Made by a program: the position numbers and the translations under genes. From Planctomycetota bacterium (GTDB taxonomy: Bacteria > Planctomycetota > Uabimicrobiia > Uabimicrobiales > Uabimicrobiaceae), in assembly GCA_029260735.1 (NCBI GenBank), contig JAJDCR010000089.1:33902-97901 (forward strand): a DNA stretch of 64,000 nt. The letters run 5' to 3'. Positions 44,317 to 53,753 of this stretch are shown piece after piece (the first letter of the stretch is position 1; each line of letters begins with the position of its first letter). The notes beneath the pieces were generated by a model that saw only the letters and a program-made list of their open reading frames with translations, had not been told where the DNA came from and did not search any database.

Positions 44317-46380
44317 ATGAACAAATATCAAAAATATGTGCTACTTTTTCTTTTTAGCTTATCCGCCTTCGCTTTTTCTGCTCCTCCGATTACTTTAGAG
44401 CAAGAGCAGGAAATGTTTTCTTTAGGCCTTCATTTGGATATTCTAGAAGATAAGGAAGCCAAGTGGACAATTGAAGAAGTTAGCTCTGATCCATACAAAG
44501 AACAATGGTTTGTTAGTCCTTGGGAAACACCAAATTTTGGCTTTACTCCTTCTGCTTACTGGGCTCGCGTACAAATAATAAATTCTACATCACAAAGGCA
44601 AGAGCGTTTTTTGGAGTTCTCTGACTCCATGATGTATTCGGTGGGACTGTATCAAAAAAACTCTGAAGGCAAATTTGAAAAGAAAGAAACAGGGCGAAAA
44701 TTTCCCTTTTCTCAGCGAGATATAAACTACTCTAACTTTGTCTTTATTCTTTCTTTTGAGCCAGGAGAGTCTAAAACTCTTTATCTAAGAGTAGAAAGTA
44801 AGCTTTTCTTAAATATTCCCCTCACTCTTTGGTCCCCTGACAAATTTTGGACCCATGCAAAAGACCAACGGATGTTTTTTGGATTTATACTGGGCATCAT
44901 ATTTATTATGGCTTTCTATAACCTCTTTATTTACTTTTCTGTTCGAGATAGTAGCTATTTATACTATGTAGCGTACACTGTTTGTGTTGGCATCCATATA
45001 GCAGGACAACATGGATTTTCTTACGAATACCTTTGGCCTGATTCTCCTTTTTGGGCTATAAGATCAGCGGGCGTTTTTCTGGGGTTAACTTTAATTAGCA
45101 TGGTGGCTTTCACTCAGGACTTCTTAAAAACAAAGGAACATACTCCCCGTCTGCATAGATTTTTACAAGTTTTGCAAGCTTTTGCCCTTGTTGGAGTCTT
45201 GGTCACTTTGGTCTTTATTAAAGATCATGGGCTATTTCCTATTGTTGCTATCTCTATTTGTGTAAGTGTTATATTGGCAGGTATTCTATGTGTTTGGCAA
45301 GGCTATCGGCCCGCGAAGTATTTTCTTTGGGCTTGGTCGTTACTTTTATTTTCTGGTTTACTCTTTGCCACGCAAGTCCTAGGACTTCTCCCTCGGAATT
45401 TTTGGACTCTTAACTCAGTTTTCTTTGGTTCGATTGTTCAATTCACCTTACTATCTCTAGCTTTAGGCGACAAAATCAAGGTAATGCAAGAAGAGAAGCT
45501 TGCTATGATGAAAACTTTTGAGAAGTTTGTCCCTAAGCAATTTCTAAACAGGATCGCTATAGAGGGATTCAATAACATTGAGTTAGGTAAAGCTAAAACA
45601 GAGTGGATTACTATTCTTTTCTCTGATATTCGTTCGTTTACCGATCTTTCCGAAACGATGACACCTCAAGAATTAATGAACTTCCTCAACGATTACCTCA
45701 CTCGGATGAACCGACCGATACACGAATCTCATGGTTTTATCGACAAATTCATTGGCGATGCCATTATGGGCTTATTTGATCGTCCTAATCACTCTGCCGG
45801 CGATGGAGCACGAGCGGCTATTAAAATGCTCGAAGCGGTTCAACTTTATAATAGAATCCGCGCTGAAAGCGGATATGCTCCTATTGGCATGGGGATAGGA
45901 GTACATACGGGAGAGGCAATTATTGGGACGGTTGGCTCTGAAGATAGAATGGATTCAACCGTTTTAGGAGATACTGTTAATTTAGCTTCTCGTTTGGAAG
46001 GTTTAACCAAATACTACAATACTCAGATTGTGATCTCATCAAAAACCCGAGAGATGTTGAACGACGATAGTATTTTATGCCGTAAACTAGATTTAGTTGC
46101 CGTAAAGGGAAAAACAAAACCAGAAAGTATTTTTGAAATTTTTAATGGCGATCCTCCCGAAACCCAAGAGAAGAAGTTAAAAATTTTAGATAATTACAAG
46201 CAAGCTTTAGAGTATTACTACGCCACTCAGTGGGAAGAGTCTATTAAGCTTTTAGACGAATGCTTAAAAATCTATCCAGGAGATATTGTTTGCCAAAATT
46301 ATGTGGATCGATGTAAGGGCTACCAAAAAAATCCTCCTCCTGAAAACTGGGACGGAGTGCTTCGGATGACGAAAAAGTAG
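44317..46380 (+). CDS. 7TM-DISM receptor adenylate cyclase
   Basis: A 687-residue receptor. Signal peptide 1-22, a periplasmic DISMED2-like domain (~30-190; FGFTPSAYWARV, LEFSDSMM), seven helices (~195-385, 7TMR-DISM), then a class III cyclase domain (~430-600) with DIRSFTDL (~437), DKFIGDA (~480) and LGDTVN (~550). The Lys and Asp that select adenine are present. The C-terminal ~80 residues resemble a short TPR (ALEYYYATQWEESIKLLDEC...IYPGD). Probably senses an external ligand, perhaps a carbohydrate. ATG 44317 begins the signal peptide; TTG 44281 is also in frame. Divergent from the first cyclase. Confidence 0.85.
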   Translation: MNKYQKYVLLFLFSLSAFAFSAPPITLEQEQEMFSLGLHLDILEDKEAKWTIEEVSSDPYKEQWFVSPWETPNFGFTPSAYWARVQIINSTSQRQERFLEFSDSMMYSVGLYQKNSEGKFEKKETGRKFPFSQRDINYSNFVFILSFEPGESKTLYLRVESKLFLNIPLTLWSPDKFWTHAKDQRMFFGFILGIIFIMAFYNLFIYFSVRDSSYLYYVAYTVCVGIHIAGQHGFSYEYLWPDSPFWAIRSAGVFLGLTLISMVAFTQDFLKTKEHTPRLHRFLQVLQAFALVGVLVTLVFIKDHGLFPIVAISICVSVILAGILCVWQGYRPAKYFLWAWSLLLFSGLLFATQVLGLLPRNFWTLNSVFFGSIVQFTLLSLALGDKIKVMQEEKLAMMKTFEKFVPKQFLNRIAIEGFNNIELGKAKTEWITILFSDIRSFTDLSETMTPQELMNFLNDYLTRMNRPIHESHGFIDKFIGDAIMGLFDRPNHSAGDGARAAIKMLEAVQLYNRIRAESGYAPIGMGIGVHTGEAIIGTVGSEDRMDSTVLGDTVNLASRLEGLTKYYNTQIVISSKTREMLNDDSILCRKLDLVAVKGKTKPESIFEIFNGDPPETQEKKLKILDNYKQALEYYYATQWEESIKLLDECLKIYPGDIVCQNYVDRCKGYQKNPPPENWDGVLRMTKK

Positions 46381-46423
46381 TTTTGTTAGGCGTGTCCCTA
46401 ATATAGTTTAAGGAAAAATTCTC

Positions 46424-47398
46424 ATTTCTAATACAACCCCTACGGCGTTTCCCCCTATCCATTCATTCTTTCGGGGGGAAAATTTTCCTACGAGACCTGT
46501 TGTCATAGCTCACCGAGGAGCTCGTGCTTATGCCCCCGAAAATACGATTTGTGCTTTTGAAAAAGCCTTACAAATGGGAGCAGATGTTTTAGAATTTGAT
46601 GTGCACTTGACCAAAGACTGTGTCCCTATTGTTATCCATGATGACCATTTAAAGCGTTGCTCAGACATAAAAGGAAAATTTCCTGAGCATCCTTCTACTT
46701 TGGTTAATAACTACACTTGGAAAGAAATATCCCGCTTGGATGCAGGATCTTGGTTTGTTGATCAGTTAGAAAAAAGTCCAAAAGAGCGCATTCGTTTTTT
46801 ACGCTTACTTACCGAACAAGAAGAGCTAGATTATATTTCTCCCGAAGAACGGAAGTACTACCAAAGTGGAGAGGTGCGACACCCAACTTTAGAAGAAGTG
46901 CTCCTATTTGCCCAAAACAAATCCTGCTATCTAAATATTGAAATTAAGCAACTTCCCCGTTTTTATCCTGATATAGCGAAGCTAGTTGTTCAAACTGTGG
47001 AAAAATGCAATATGCTCGACAGAGTATGGGTTTCCTCATTTGACCATTATCAGTTAGTGGAAGTTAAGAGGTATAACCCTAATATCCCTACGGCGATACT
47101 TTGCAAAGATCGCCTTTATAACCCCGGAGATTATTGTGTCGACATAGTAGGAGCAGATGCTTACCACCCTTGTTGCTATGGCCCTATGGATAGCGTAGGA
47201 TTTTTTTCATCCTCTTACAAGGATTATGGTCAGCTTTTGAACGAAGCGGTGATGAACGCTCGTTCTCGAGGACTACATGTAAACGCTTGGACTATTAACA
47301 TCAAAAAATATATGAAAATGCTTCTAAAAATAGGTGCTACAGGGATTATTACAGATTACTTAAACCGCTTGCAAGAAGTTATTTCTGATTTGTCCTAG
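46424..47398 (+). CDS. Glycerophosphodiester phosphodiesterase, non-canonical start
   Basis: A GDPD-family enzyme, about 324 residues, that hydrolyses glycerophosphodiesters to glycerol-3-phosphate and an alcohol. Catalytic features are IAHRGARAYAPENT (HRG), LEFDVHLTKD and IVIHDD near the N terminus, and TINIKKYMKM toward the end. The first ATG (46574) lies after the catalytic HRG, so it cannot be the start of a working enzyme. The frame is open back to 46412 (stop at 46409) but contains no ATG, GTG or TTG. ATT 46424, with AGGA 9 nt upstream, is the best candidate; ATT is rare as a start. A frameshift near the G6 run at 46473-46478 is the main alternative. Confidence 0.6.
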   Translation: MSNTTPTAFPPIHSFFRGENFPTRPVVIAHRGARAYAPENTICAFEKALQMGADVLEFDVHLTKDCVPIVIHDDHLKRCSDIKGKFPEHPSTLVNNYTWKEISRLDAGSWFVDQLEKSPKERIRFLRLLTEQEELDYISPEERKYYQSGEVRHPTLEEVLLFAQNKSCYLNIEIKQLPRFYPDIAKLVVQTVEKCNMLDRVWVSSFDHYQLVEVKRYNPNIPTAILCKDRLYNPGDYCVDIVGADAYHPCCYGPMDSVGFFSSSYKDYGQLLNEAVMNARSRGLHVNAWTINIKKYMKMLLKIGATGIITDYLNRLQEVISDLS

Positions 47399-47750
47399 CG
47401 AAAACTAGCATACCATCTGACAGGCTAGACGCTCATTTTCTAACTGTATAAAAAAGCAAAACGTTAAGGATCTAGTTTTCTTGGGAAATTAGGTTTCGCC
47501 AGACGCAACGGACAACCACGAGGGTTCTTGCGGACGGCCCTCGCAGTTGTCCCTACATGACATCACCTGCACAATTCAGATAAACCAATTTCTGACAAAA
47601 TATTTTGACAAGTTTGTAAAACGCAAATTTTCCTTGCTTTTACTATCAATAATTTAGTATTATAAGAAAAACTTATCGAAAGATAAGACCGCTCTTTACA
47701 AGAAAAATATGCACGATGTTTTTCTCTTCTACCCAACTTTATATTTTCTA
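47399..47750. other. Intergenic region with palindromic repeat
   Basis: No gene is seen between the phosphodiesterase and the lipoprotein gene. It contains the palindromic repeat at 47510-47552. A short minus-strand frame starting at 47772 overlaps the next gene and looks spurious. Confidence 0.45.
47510..47552. repeat. Palindromic intergenic repeat
   Basis: GGACAACCACGAGGG (47510-47524) is inverted as CCCTCGCAGTTGTCC (47538-47552), 13 of 15 bases matching, with a 13-nt loop. Its GC-rich sequence contrasts with the AT-rich surroundings and recalls widely scattered GGCAACC/GTTGTCC palindromes in bacteria. Confidence 0.6.
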
Positions 47751-48890
47751 TTATTTTTCTCCTAGCTCCCAATCTTCTTCGTCTACGTCAGGATTAAAAA
47801 TCAGATAGGAAAATTCCTTATAGGCTTCCTCTTCAGAAGGGTAATCTTCTTGAAATGAGGAATCTAAGTTACTTATCATCTCTTGCCATTTAGCTCCAAA
47901 CTCTTTCCTCAGTTGATTTTTCCAGAAAACTTCAGCTTCAGGAGTGTACTCCCACTCGTAATTTTCATACCAATTTTGTCTTTCTGGCTGAGGATTAGAA
48001 GCGTAAAGCTCTTTCAAATTCCTTTTTTTTATGGCACTAGAGTGACGCAGTTGTAGTTCTTTTAGAAAAATATATTCTGCCAAAATCTTTTCGAGGTATT
48101 TTTTTCCCAAAGTTTGTTTTTTAGAAACTTCAATCTCACTAGTAATTGCTTCTAAAGAGACATCTTCTGGGCGAATAATGTAAAGTCCGTAGCTACCATC
48201 TTGATCCTCACTAGGTTCCCGGTTGGGTAAAACAAAGATATAGATTAGTTGATGTCCAGTTACTCCGGCAATCGGAACAATTACACCATTAAAAGTCGAT
48301 TGTCCTATCGCCCAAAATGTGGGGTAGAGAGTGTAACCAATGGGAAGTACTATTGACGCACTTGCTCCAAGAGCTGCTCCAGCAGGGGCCGTTGCCATTC
48401 GAAAACTGGGTTTAATTAAGTATCCCCAAAAGAAATTCATTACAATTCGAGGAATCCAGCCAAAAGGGGTCTCTTGGTAGTTAGCACTGATGTTCCTTGA
48501 AGCTTCCGAAAAATCCTCTCCTATTCCCTCGTAGCCATACTCCACAATAGCATCTTTAGCAAAAGTCCAGGAATCAGTAAATAACTCTGCATTATCGTCC
48601 CAAAACTCTTCTTTGCCATATTCCTGAAGAATTTCTCCCGCATCAGTCCAGCTATCTTTTCCCCAACGTAAGGGAGGCATTACACCTGGAATTATAGTCA
48701 CTCCCCAACGATTTTCTTTAGTGTCAGTGAGCTCTCCTTCCCAATAAAGATCGCTCAACTGAGCAGTGTTGGTAACAACAAAAGGACGTCCTCCTTGGCA
48801 AGCACTACAGATAACACTTATCAGAAGGAAACCTATAATTCTGAATACGGGAGAAAAGGAGTAAGAGTCTTGTTTTCGAAATAAATACAT
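47751..48890 (-). CDS. Putative lipoprotein of unknown function
   Basis: A 379-residue protein. The N terminus (residues ~15-31) is a lipoprotein signal with lipobox ICSAC, followed by QGGRPF. The middle contains a small hydrophobic, Ala/Gly-rich segment (~170-200; APAGAALGASASIVLPIGYTL) that could be membrane-embedded. The C-terminal half is acidic and helical (LGKKYLEKILAEYIFLKE). No domain recognised. AGGA lies upstream of ATG 48890. It is divergent from aconitase, with a 9-bp dyad (48934-48942 with 48963-48971) in the shared gap. Confidence 0.6.
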   Translation of the reverse strand: MYLFRKQDSYSFSPVFRIIGFLLISVICSACQGGRPFVVTNTAQLSDLYWEGELTDTKENRWGVTIIPGVMPPLRWGKDSWTDAGEILQEYGKEEFWDDNAELFTDSWTFAKDAIVEYGYEGIGEDFSEASRNISANYQETPFGWIPRIVMNFFWGYLIKPSFRMATAPAGAALGASASIVLPIGYTLYPTFWAIGQSTFNGVIVPIAGVTGHQLIYIFVLPNREPSEDQDGSYGLYIIRPEDVSLEAITSEIEVSKKQTLGKKYLEKILAEYIFLKELQLRHSSAIKKRNLKELYASNPQPERQNWYENYEWEYTPEAEVFWKNQLRKEFGAKWQEMISNLDSSFQEDYPSEEEAYKEFSYLIFNPDVDEEDWELGEK

Positions 48891-49134
48891 AGATAATTGT
48901 CCTAAAGTAAAGTATCTGAAAAAGCGAGCCTTGGTGAGAAACCAAAAATTTTAGATATTTTAGTTTCTCACTTGATTTCATGATACACAAATTTTTATTA
49001 AAAAAAAGCTCTTGGAAAAGCATTTTCAAATCAAATGTAGAACCGTTTTTTTCTTGCTTTTCCTGAGAATCATTATTAAATGCTTTTATGTCCTCACTAA
49101 TGAAGTACACAGTACATCCGAAAAGGAGAAATAT

Positions 49135-51831
49135 ATGACTTCAAAAAGCCAAGATAGTTTTCAAGCGAAAACAAGTTTTGAAGTAGATGACCAAACTTAC
49201 CATTACTTTGACTTATCTAAGCTTGACCAAGTGGCACCTGTCTCTCGTTTACCTTTTTCCATTAAAATATTACTTGAAAATATGCTCCGTCATGAAGATG
49301 GAAGAATCGTTCAAAAAGCTGACATCGAATCTTTAGCTAATTACGCCCAAGCAGCAGAAAAAGGTGGGGAAATTCCTTTTATTCCAGCCCGCGTTATTCT
49401 CCAAGATTTTACAGGAGTACCTGCGGTTGTTGACTTGGCTGTACTGCGCGATGCCATGAAGGATTTTGGAGGCGATGTTAATCGCATCAATCCCTTAGTT
49501 CCTGTCGATTTAGTGATTGACCACTCGGTTCAAGTAGACCACTTTGGAAATGCCAGTGCTTTCCAAAAAAACGTCGATATTGAATACGAAAGAAATAAAG
49601 AGCGCTATACCCTTTTACGCTGGGCGCAAGAATCTTTTAAAAATTTTACCGCAGTTCCTCCCGGAACAGGGATTGTCCACCAAGTAAACTTGGAGTATCT
49701 TGCTCCTGTGGTGCAAAAAAATGAAGACAATGTTCTTTACCCTGACACACTAGTGGGAACCGATTCTCACACGACCATGATTAATGGATTGAGCGTTTTA
49801 GGATGGGGAGTTGGTGGAATTGAAGCAGAAGCGGTTATGCTAGGGCAACCTATTTACATGCAAGTACCTAAAGTTGTCGGAATGAAACTAGAAGGTAAAT
49901 TACCTGAAGGAACGACTGCGACAGACCTAATTTTGACCATTACAGAAATTCTCCGTGCTAAAGGAGTGGTCGGCAAATTCGTTGAATTCTATGGTAGTGG
50001 CTTGGAAAACTTGAGTCTACCCGATCGAGCGACTATCTCTAACATGGCTCCTGAATATGGTGCTACCGTTGGTTTTTTCCCCATTGACCAATGCACTTTG
50101 GATTACCTCACCTTGACAGGACGTTCTGATGAGCAAGTTAAGTTGGTGGAAGAGTATGCCAAGCGCCAAGGTCTTTTCCGAATTAACGGACAAGATCCTG
50201 AGTTTTCTGATAGCATTACTTTTGATATGTCCACTGTCGTTTCTAGTCTTGCCGGTCCTAAACGCCCTCAAGACCGAATTCCTATGACAAAGATGAAAGA
50301 ATCTTTCTCGAAAGATTTAAAAAAACCTGTTTCTGAGCGTGGTTTTGCTCTTTCAGGAGAAGAGCTTAGTCGCTCTGTTGAAGTGGAATATAACGGCGAA
50401 AAATTCACTCTAAAAAATGGATCAGTAGTCATCGGAGCGATCACCAGTTGCACTAACACCTCCAACCCTAGTGTTTTAGTTGCCGCGGGACTTGTCGCGA
50501 AAAAAGCCTTGGAAAAAGGAATCAAAGTTAAGCCTTGGGTAAAAACTAGTCTCGCTCCTGGTTCTCGTGCCGTTACCGACTACTTAGGAAAAGCTCAACT
50601 ACTTAAGCCTTTAGAGGAACAAAACTTCCACCTTGTTGGTTACGGATGCACCACTTGTATCGGAAACAGTGGTCCTCTACCAGCACCAATTGACAAGGCG
50701 ATTAGCGATGGTAAATTAGTTGTTGCTAGTGTCCTAAGTGGAAACCGTAACTTTGAGGGGCGTATTCACGGATCTATCCAAGCTAATTACTTAGCTTCTC
50801 CTCCTCTTGTTGTTGCTTACTCTTTGGCTGGTCGCGTAGATATTGACTTCGAAACGGAGCCACTAGGTACCAATAGCGCGGGAGAAGATGTTTTCCTTCG
50901 AGATGTTTGGCCAAGTAACTTAGAAATTTCCAAACTCGTGCAAGAGTCCATTTTCGCAAAAGATTTCAAAGCAAGCTACGAAGATGTTTACGCTGGTGAT
51001 GAAACTTGGCGTTCTTTGCCTATTACAGAAAGTGAAATCTACGATTGGGATGCTGCTTCGACCTACATTCGTAAACCTACTTTCTTTGACGGAATGTCTC
51101 CTGACCCTGACCCAATCAAAGGTATTCAAGGAGCTCGCGTTCTCTTAAAACTAGGCGACTCTGTTACGACTGACCATATTTCTCCGGCTGGTTCTATTAC
51201 TTCTCATGGCCCTGCGGGAGAGTACTTGCAAGGCAATGGAGTTACTCCTCGTGATTTCAACTCTTATGGTTCTCGTCGAGGAAACCACGAAGTTATGATG
51301 CGCGGGACTTTTGCCAATGTTCGTATTAAAAACCAGTTGGTGCCCGGCACAGAAGGTGGATATAGTGTCCATTTTCCTAGCGGCGAAAAAACATCGGTTT
51401 ACGATGCTGCCATGAAGTACAAAGAAGAAAATACTCCTCTTGTTGTTCTCGCGGGCAAAGAATATGGAACAGGTAGTAGCCGCGACTGGGCTGCCAAAGG
51501 AACCTTCCTACTCGGAGTGAAAATGGTCATCGCCCAAAGCTATGAGCGTATCCACCGCAGTAACTTGATTGGAATGGGCGTTTTGCCTCTCCAATTCAAA
51601 GAAGGCGAATCAGTTGGATCTCATGGTTTAACCGGAGAAGAAGTTTTTGACGTCGTTGGTTTAAACGATGACTTACACGTCGGAGCTGAGCTTACTGTGC
51701 GAGCAACCAAAGATGGAGAAAGCAAAGAGTTTACCGTAGTAACTCGTTTGGATACTCCTGTCGAAGTGGATTACTATCGTAACGGTGGTATTCTTCAAAC
51801 TGTTTTACGCCAGATCCTAAAAGCAGCTTAG
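49135..51831 (+). CDS. acnA: Aconitate hydratase
   Basis: An 898-residue TCA-cycle enzyme converting citrate to isocitrate through a [4Fe-4S] cluster. The cluster ligands are in TSCTNTSNP (~438) and CTTCIGNSG (~505). VGTDSHTTM and GSSRDWAAKG are other family hallmarks. The length and order fit the AcnA/IRP1 type rather than AcnB. ATG 49135 has AAAAGGAGA 5-6 nt upstream; the open frame to 49012 is not used. It is followed by a strong terminator at 51871. Confidence 0.95.
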   Translation: MTSKSQDSFQAKTSFEVDDQTYHYFDLSKLDQVAPVSRLPFSIKILLENMLRHEDGRIVQKADIESLANYAQAAEKGGEIPFIPARVILQDFTGVPAVVDLAVLRDAMKDFGGDVNRINPLVPVDLVIDHSVQVDHFGNASAFQKNVDIEYERNKERYTLLRWAQESFKNFTAVPPGTGIVHQVNLEYLAPVVQKNEDNVLYPDTLVGTDSHTTMINGLSVLGWGVGGIEAEAVMLGQPIYMQVPKVVGMKLEGKLPEGTTATDLILTITEILRAKGVVGKFVEFYGSGLENLSLPDRATISNMAPEYGATVGFFPIDQCTLDYLTLTGRSDEQVKLVEEYAKRQGLFRINGQDPEFSDSITFDMSTVVSSLAGPKRPQDRIPMTKMKESFSKDLKKPVSERGFALSGEELSRSVEVEYNGEKFTLKNGSVVIGAITSCTNTSNPSVLVAAGLVAKKALEKGIKVKPWVKTSLAPGSRAVTDYLGKAQLLKPLEEQNFHLVGYGCTTCIGNSGPLPAPIDKAISDGKLVVASVLSGNRNFEGRIHGSIQANYLASPPLVVAYSLAGRVDIDFETEPLGTNSAGEDVFLRDVWPSNLEISKLVQESIFAKDFKASYEDVYAGDETWRSLPITESEIYDWDAASTYIRKPTFFDGMSPDPDPIKGIQGARVLLKLGDSVTTDHISPAGSITSHGPAGEYLQGNGVTPRDFNSYGSRRGNHEVMMRGTFANVRIKNQLVPGTEGGYSVHFPSGEKTSVYDAAMKYKEENTPLVVLAGKEYGTGSSRDWAAKGTFLLGVKMVIAQSYERIHRSNLIGMGVLPLQFKEGESVGSHGLTGEEVFDVVGLNDDLHVGAELTVRATKDGESKEFTVVTRLDTPVEVDYYRNGGILQTVLRQILKAA

Positions 51832-51870
51832 GCTTTTCAGTACTTCTCCAAAGTTCTGAATTTCATCCAT

Positions 51871-51907
51871 AGAAAAACTCCATAGAAACACTCTATGGAG
51901 TTTTTCT
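51871..51907 (+). terminator. Rho-independent terminator of aconitase
   Basis: A perfect 15-bp stem (AGAAAAACTCCATAG at 51871-51885 with its complement at 51893-51907) and a 7-nt loop, with T residues in the 3' arm and following. It rules out an upstream start for the next gene within this stretch. Confidence 0.78.
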
Positions 51908-51939
51908 ATTTTAGCACTACGAACAAAAAGGAAATTAAT

Positions 51940-53724
51940 GTGCCTCAAGAAAAAAGCATGGAAGAGAAAAATATCATTGCTCAATGGGCTTTCGATACGC
52001 GGCCCATCCTCGGTCGCTTTCACCTTTGGTTAGAAGATGTCAAGGTTCAGTGGCTAAGAGGAGAGCCTGAAGAAGGCTTTAGGGAAAATATCTCCTTTGT
52101 CGGAGAACGGATGGAGTGCCTACTTGTTGTCATGACCGCAGCAACCGCTCTGGGAACACGCCTTTTTGGACGTTATGCTGAAGGAGTGGAGCTCAATAAA
52201 AAAGAAATTAACCAAGTCAAAAAAGAGGCCGATGCCATTTCTGCTTATGTCATGAGCGAAAGTCTCTGGTATCTTTCGCGCTCCTTACCAGAAAACCATG
52301 CCATCATGGTTTCTTTAGGAGAGGGACTCATGCCCAAAGTAGGGGAAACTCCTGAAATGGGGTCAAACCCACAACTCGGTTTTGGACGAGTCTATGCTCG
52401 CCCTCAAGTCGCTCAGTTTTTAGACGACAAGATACAAAAACTCCTCAACGAAAAAAACTATCGGTGGGAAAATTTTTATCGCGATATTAATAAAGCGAAT
52501 ATCACGGTTTGGGGAGCAGCCATTGATACCTTAGAAAATACCTCTCGTTTTGCCCAAGGGAAAAAGACTGGTCCTCTGACAATATTTCATCTATTTGACC
52601 AACCTCTGTCTGTCACCAAACCCTATGAGGGCTACATGGGCAATCTAGCATTACCACAAGCCGTAATGCAAAAAGCAGAGGAAAAATCTATCCTCATCAA
52701 CTTTTACACTCCTCGGGACAAAGTGCTCGAAGTTATTGAAGAAACCTATCCTGCTATTCGCCGAGAAAATATCCATGTTTGGACTCTCAGAGGAAAAAGC
52801 AGGGCAATACGTCTGCAAAAACTGTGGGATGAGTGGGAATCATTAGGAGTTCATATTTTAGACGATGGTTGGAAGCTTCCCGGCGGTGGTGAAGTTTTTA
52901 CGGACTCTGGAACTTACATGCCCAATTTTGCTATTAAAACTTGGGAACAAGAAGGACAAGAGCATTTACTCATTTGCGATGGCTACTCTGCTTCGGCCGA
53001 AGCCATGCAAGCAGCGAGTCTATCCCCTCTTTTAGACATCCATACTTCTCTGGCTATTTTTTCCTCCCGATTTGAAGAGAGCTATGACCAAGAAGCTCGC
53101 ATTATGCAACTTGACCCTGAAAGCAAAAGCTTTGCCGAAGATCTTTCTCAAATTTTTCAGCGTAAACTGTCCTCTGAAGATGTCTATAATTATCAGGAAT
53201 GTATCCATGATGCTCGAGAAGCAGGGATTCCTCTCGATAAAAGAAATATTGTCGCAGACGATTTCTTTCCCGAAAAGAAATGGCGGGTTATGGCTTTAAC
53301 AGGTTACATGCTAGATGATCCTTACACAAGTATTGAAGGAGTGAAGGATATAGGGGATAGTACCTACGAAGTGAATGTTCGCTTGGCGACTCGGCGAGGA
53401 GATAAAATTATTACTCTCGCCCTCAGACGAGAACCGGGAGCTTCGGGAGAATCTATCTTTAATCCTCTCCTCACCCGTTTTATGGCCGGAGAAGACTACC
53501 AAAACCGTCCCGTCAAAATCTCTGACTCAGGGCGAATTCGCAACGAATTACAAACTCTTTGCTCTGAATCACTAGAGCACTTTGATAACAACGGAATTCG
53601 CGTTCTCTTCAAAGATATACCAGCTGATGTTATCCCCCTAGATAAACAAAAGATTCTCAAAGAGATTCTGGCCTGGTATCGAAAAAATCATCCAACTTGG
53701 TTTAGTTGGCTGGATTATGAGTAG
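51940..53724 (+). CDS. Conserved-looking protein of unknown function
   Basis: A 594-residue soluble protein with no signal peptide or membrane helix. Phrases such as WAFDTRPILGRFHLWLEDVKVQW, given here by its DTRPILGRFHLWL core, GYSASAEAMQAASL, and EKKWRVMALTGYMLDDPYTS look well folded, and LICDGYSASAEAM could be a nucleotide- or phosphosugar-binding turn, but I recognise no family. GTG 51940 is used because AAAAAGGA lies 7 nt upstream; the frame continues up to 51895 but that lies in the aconitase terminator. ATG 51958 is the alternative. It may be a metabolic partner of aconitase, though the terminator separates them. Confidence 0.6.
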   Translation: MPQEKSMEEKNIIAQWAFDTRPILGRFHLWLEDVKVQWLRGEPEEGFRENISFVGERMECLLVVMTAATALGTRLFGRYAEGVELNKKEINQVKKEADAISAYVMSESLWYLSRSLPENHAIMVSLGEGLMPKVGETPEMGSNPQLGFGRVYARPQVAQFLDDKIQKLLNEKNYRWENFYRDINKANITVWGAAIDTLENTSRFAQGKKTGPLTIFHLFDQPLSVTKPYEGYMGNLALPQAVMQKAEEKSILINFYTPRDKVLEVIEETYPAIRRENIHVWTLRGKSRAIRLQKLWDEWESLGVHILDDGWKLPGGGEVFTDSGTYMPNFAIKTWEQEGQEHLLICDGYSASAEAMQAASLSPLLDIHTSLAIFSSRFEESYDQEARIMQLDPESKSFAEDLSQIFQRKLSSEDVYNYQECIHDAREAGIPLDKRNIVADDFFPEKKWRVMALTGYMLDDPYTSIEGVKDIGDSTYEVNVRLATRRGDKIITLALRREPGASGESIFNPLLTRFMAGEDYQNRPVKISDSGRIRNELQTLCSESLEHFDNNGIRVLFKDIPADVIPLDKQKILKEILAWYRKNHPTWFSWLDYE

Positions 53725-53753
53725 AGCACATTGTGCTTTGGAGTGCTCTCGAT

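Noticed and set aside
47563..47772. Small minus-strand ORF of 69 residues
   Set aside because: It overlaps the end of the lipoprotein gene and has neither a ribosome site nor recognisable features.
49012..49134. Extended start for aconitase from 49012
   Set aside because: AcnA proteins begin near the MTSKSQ start at 49135, which has AAAAGGAGA upstream.
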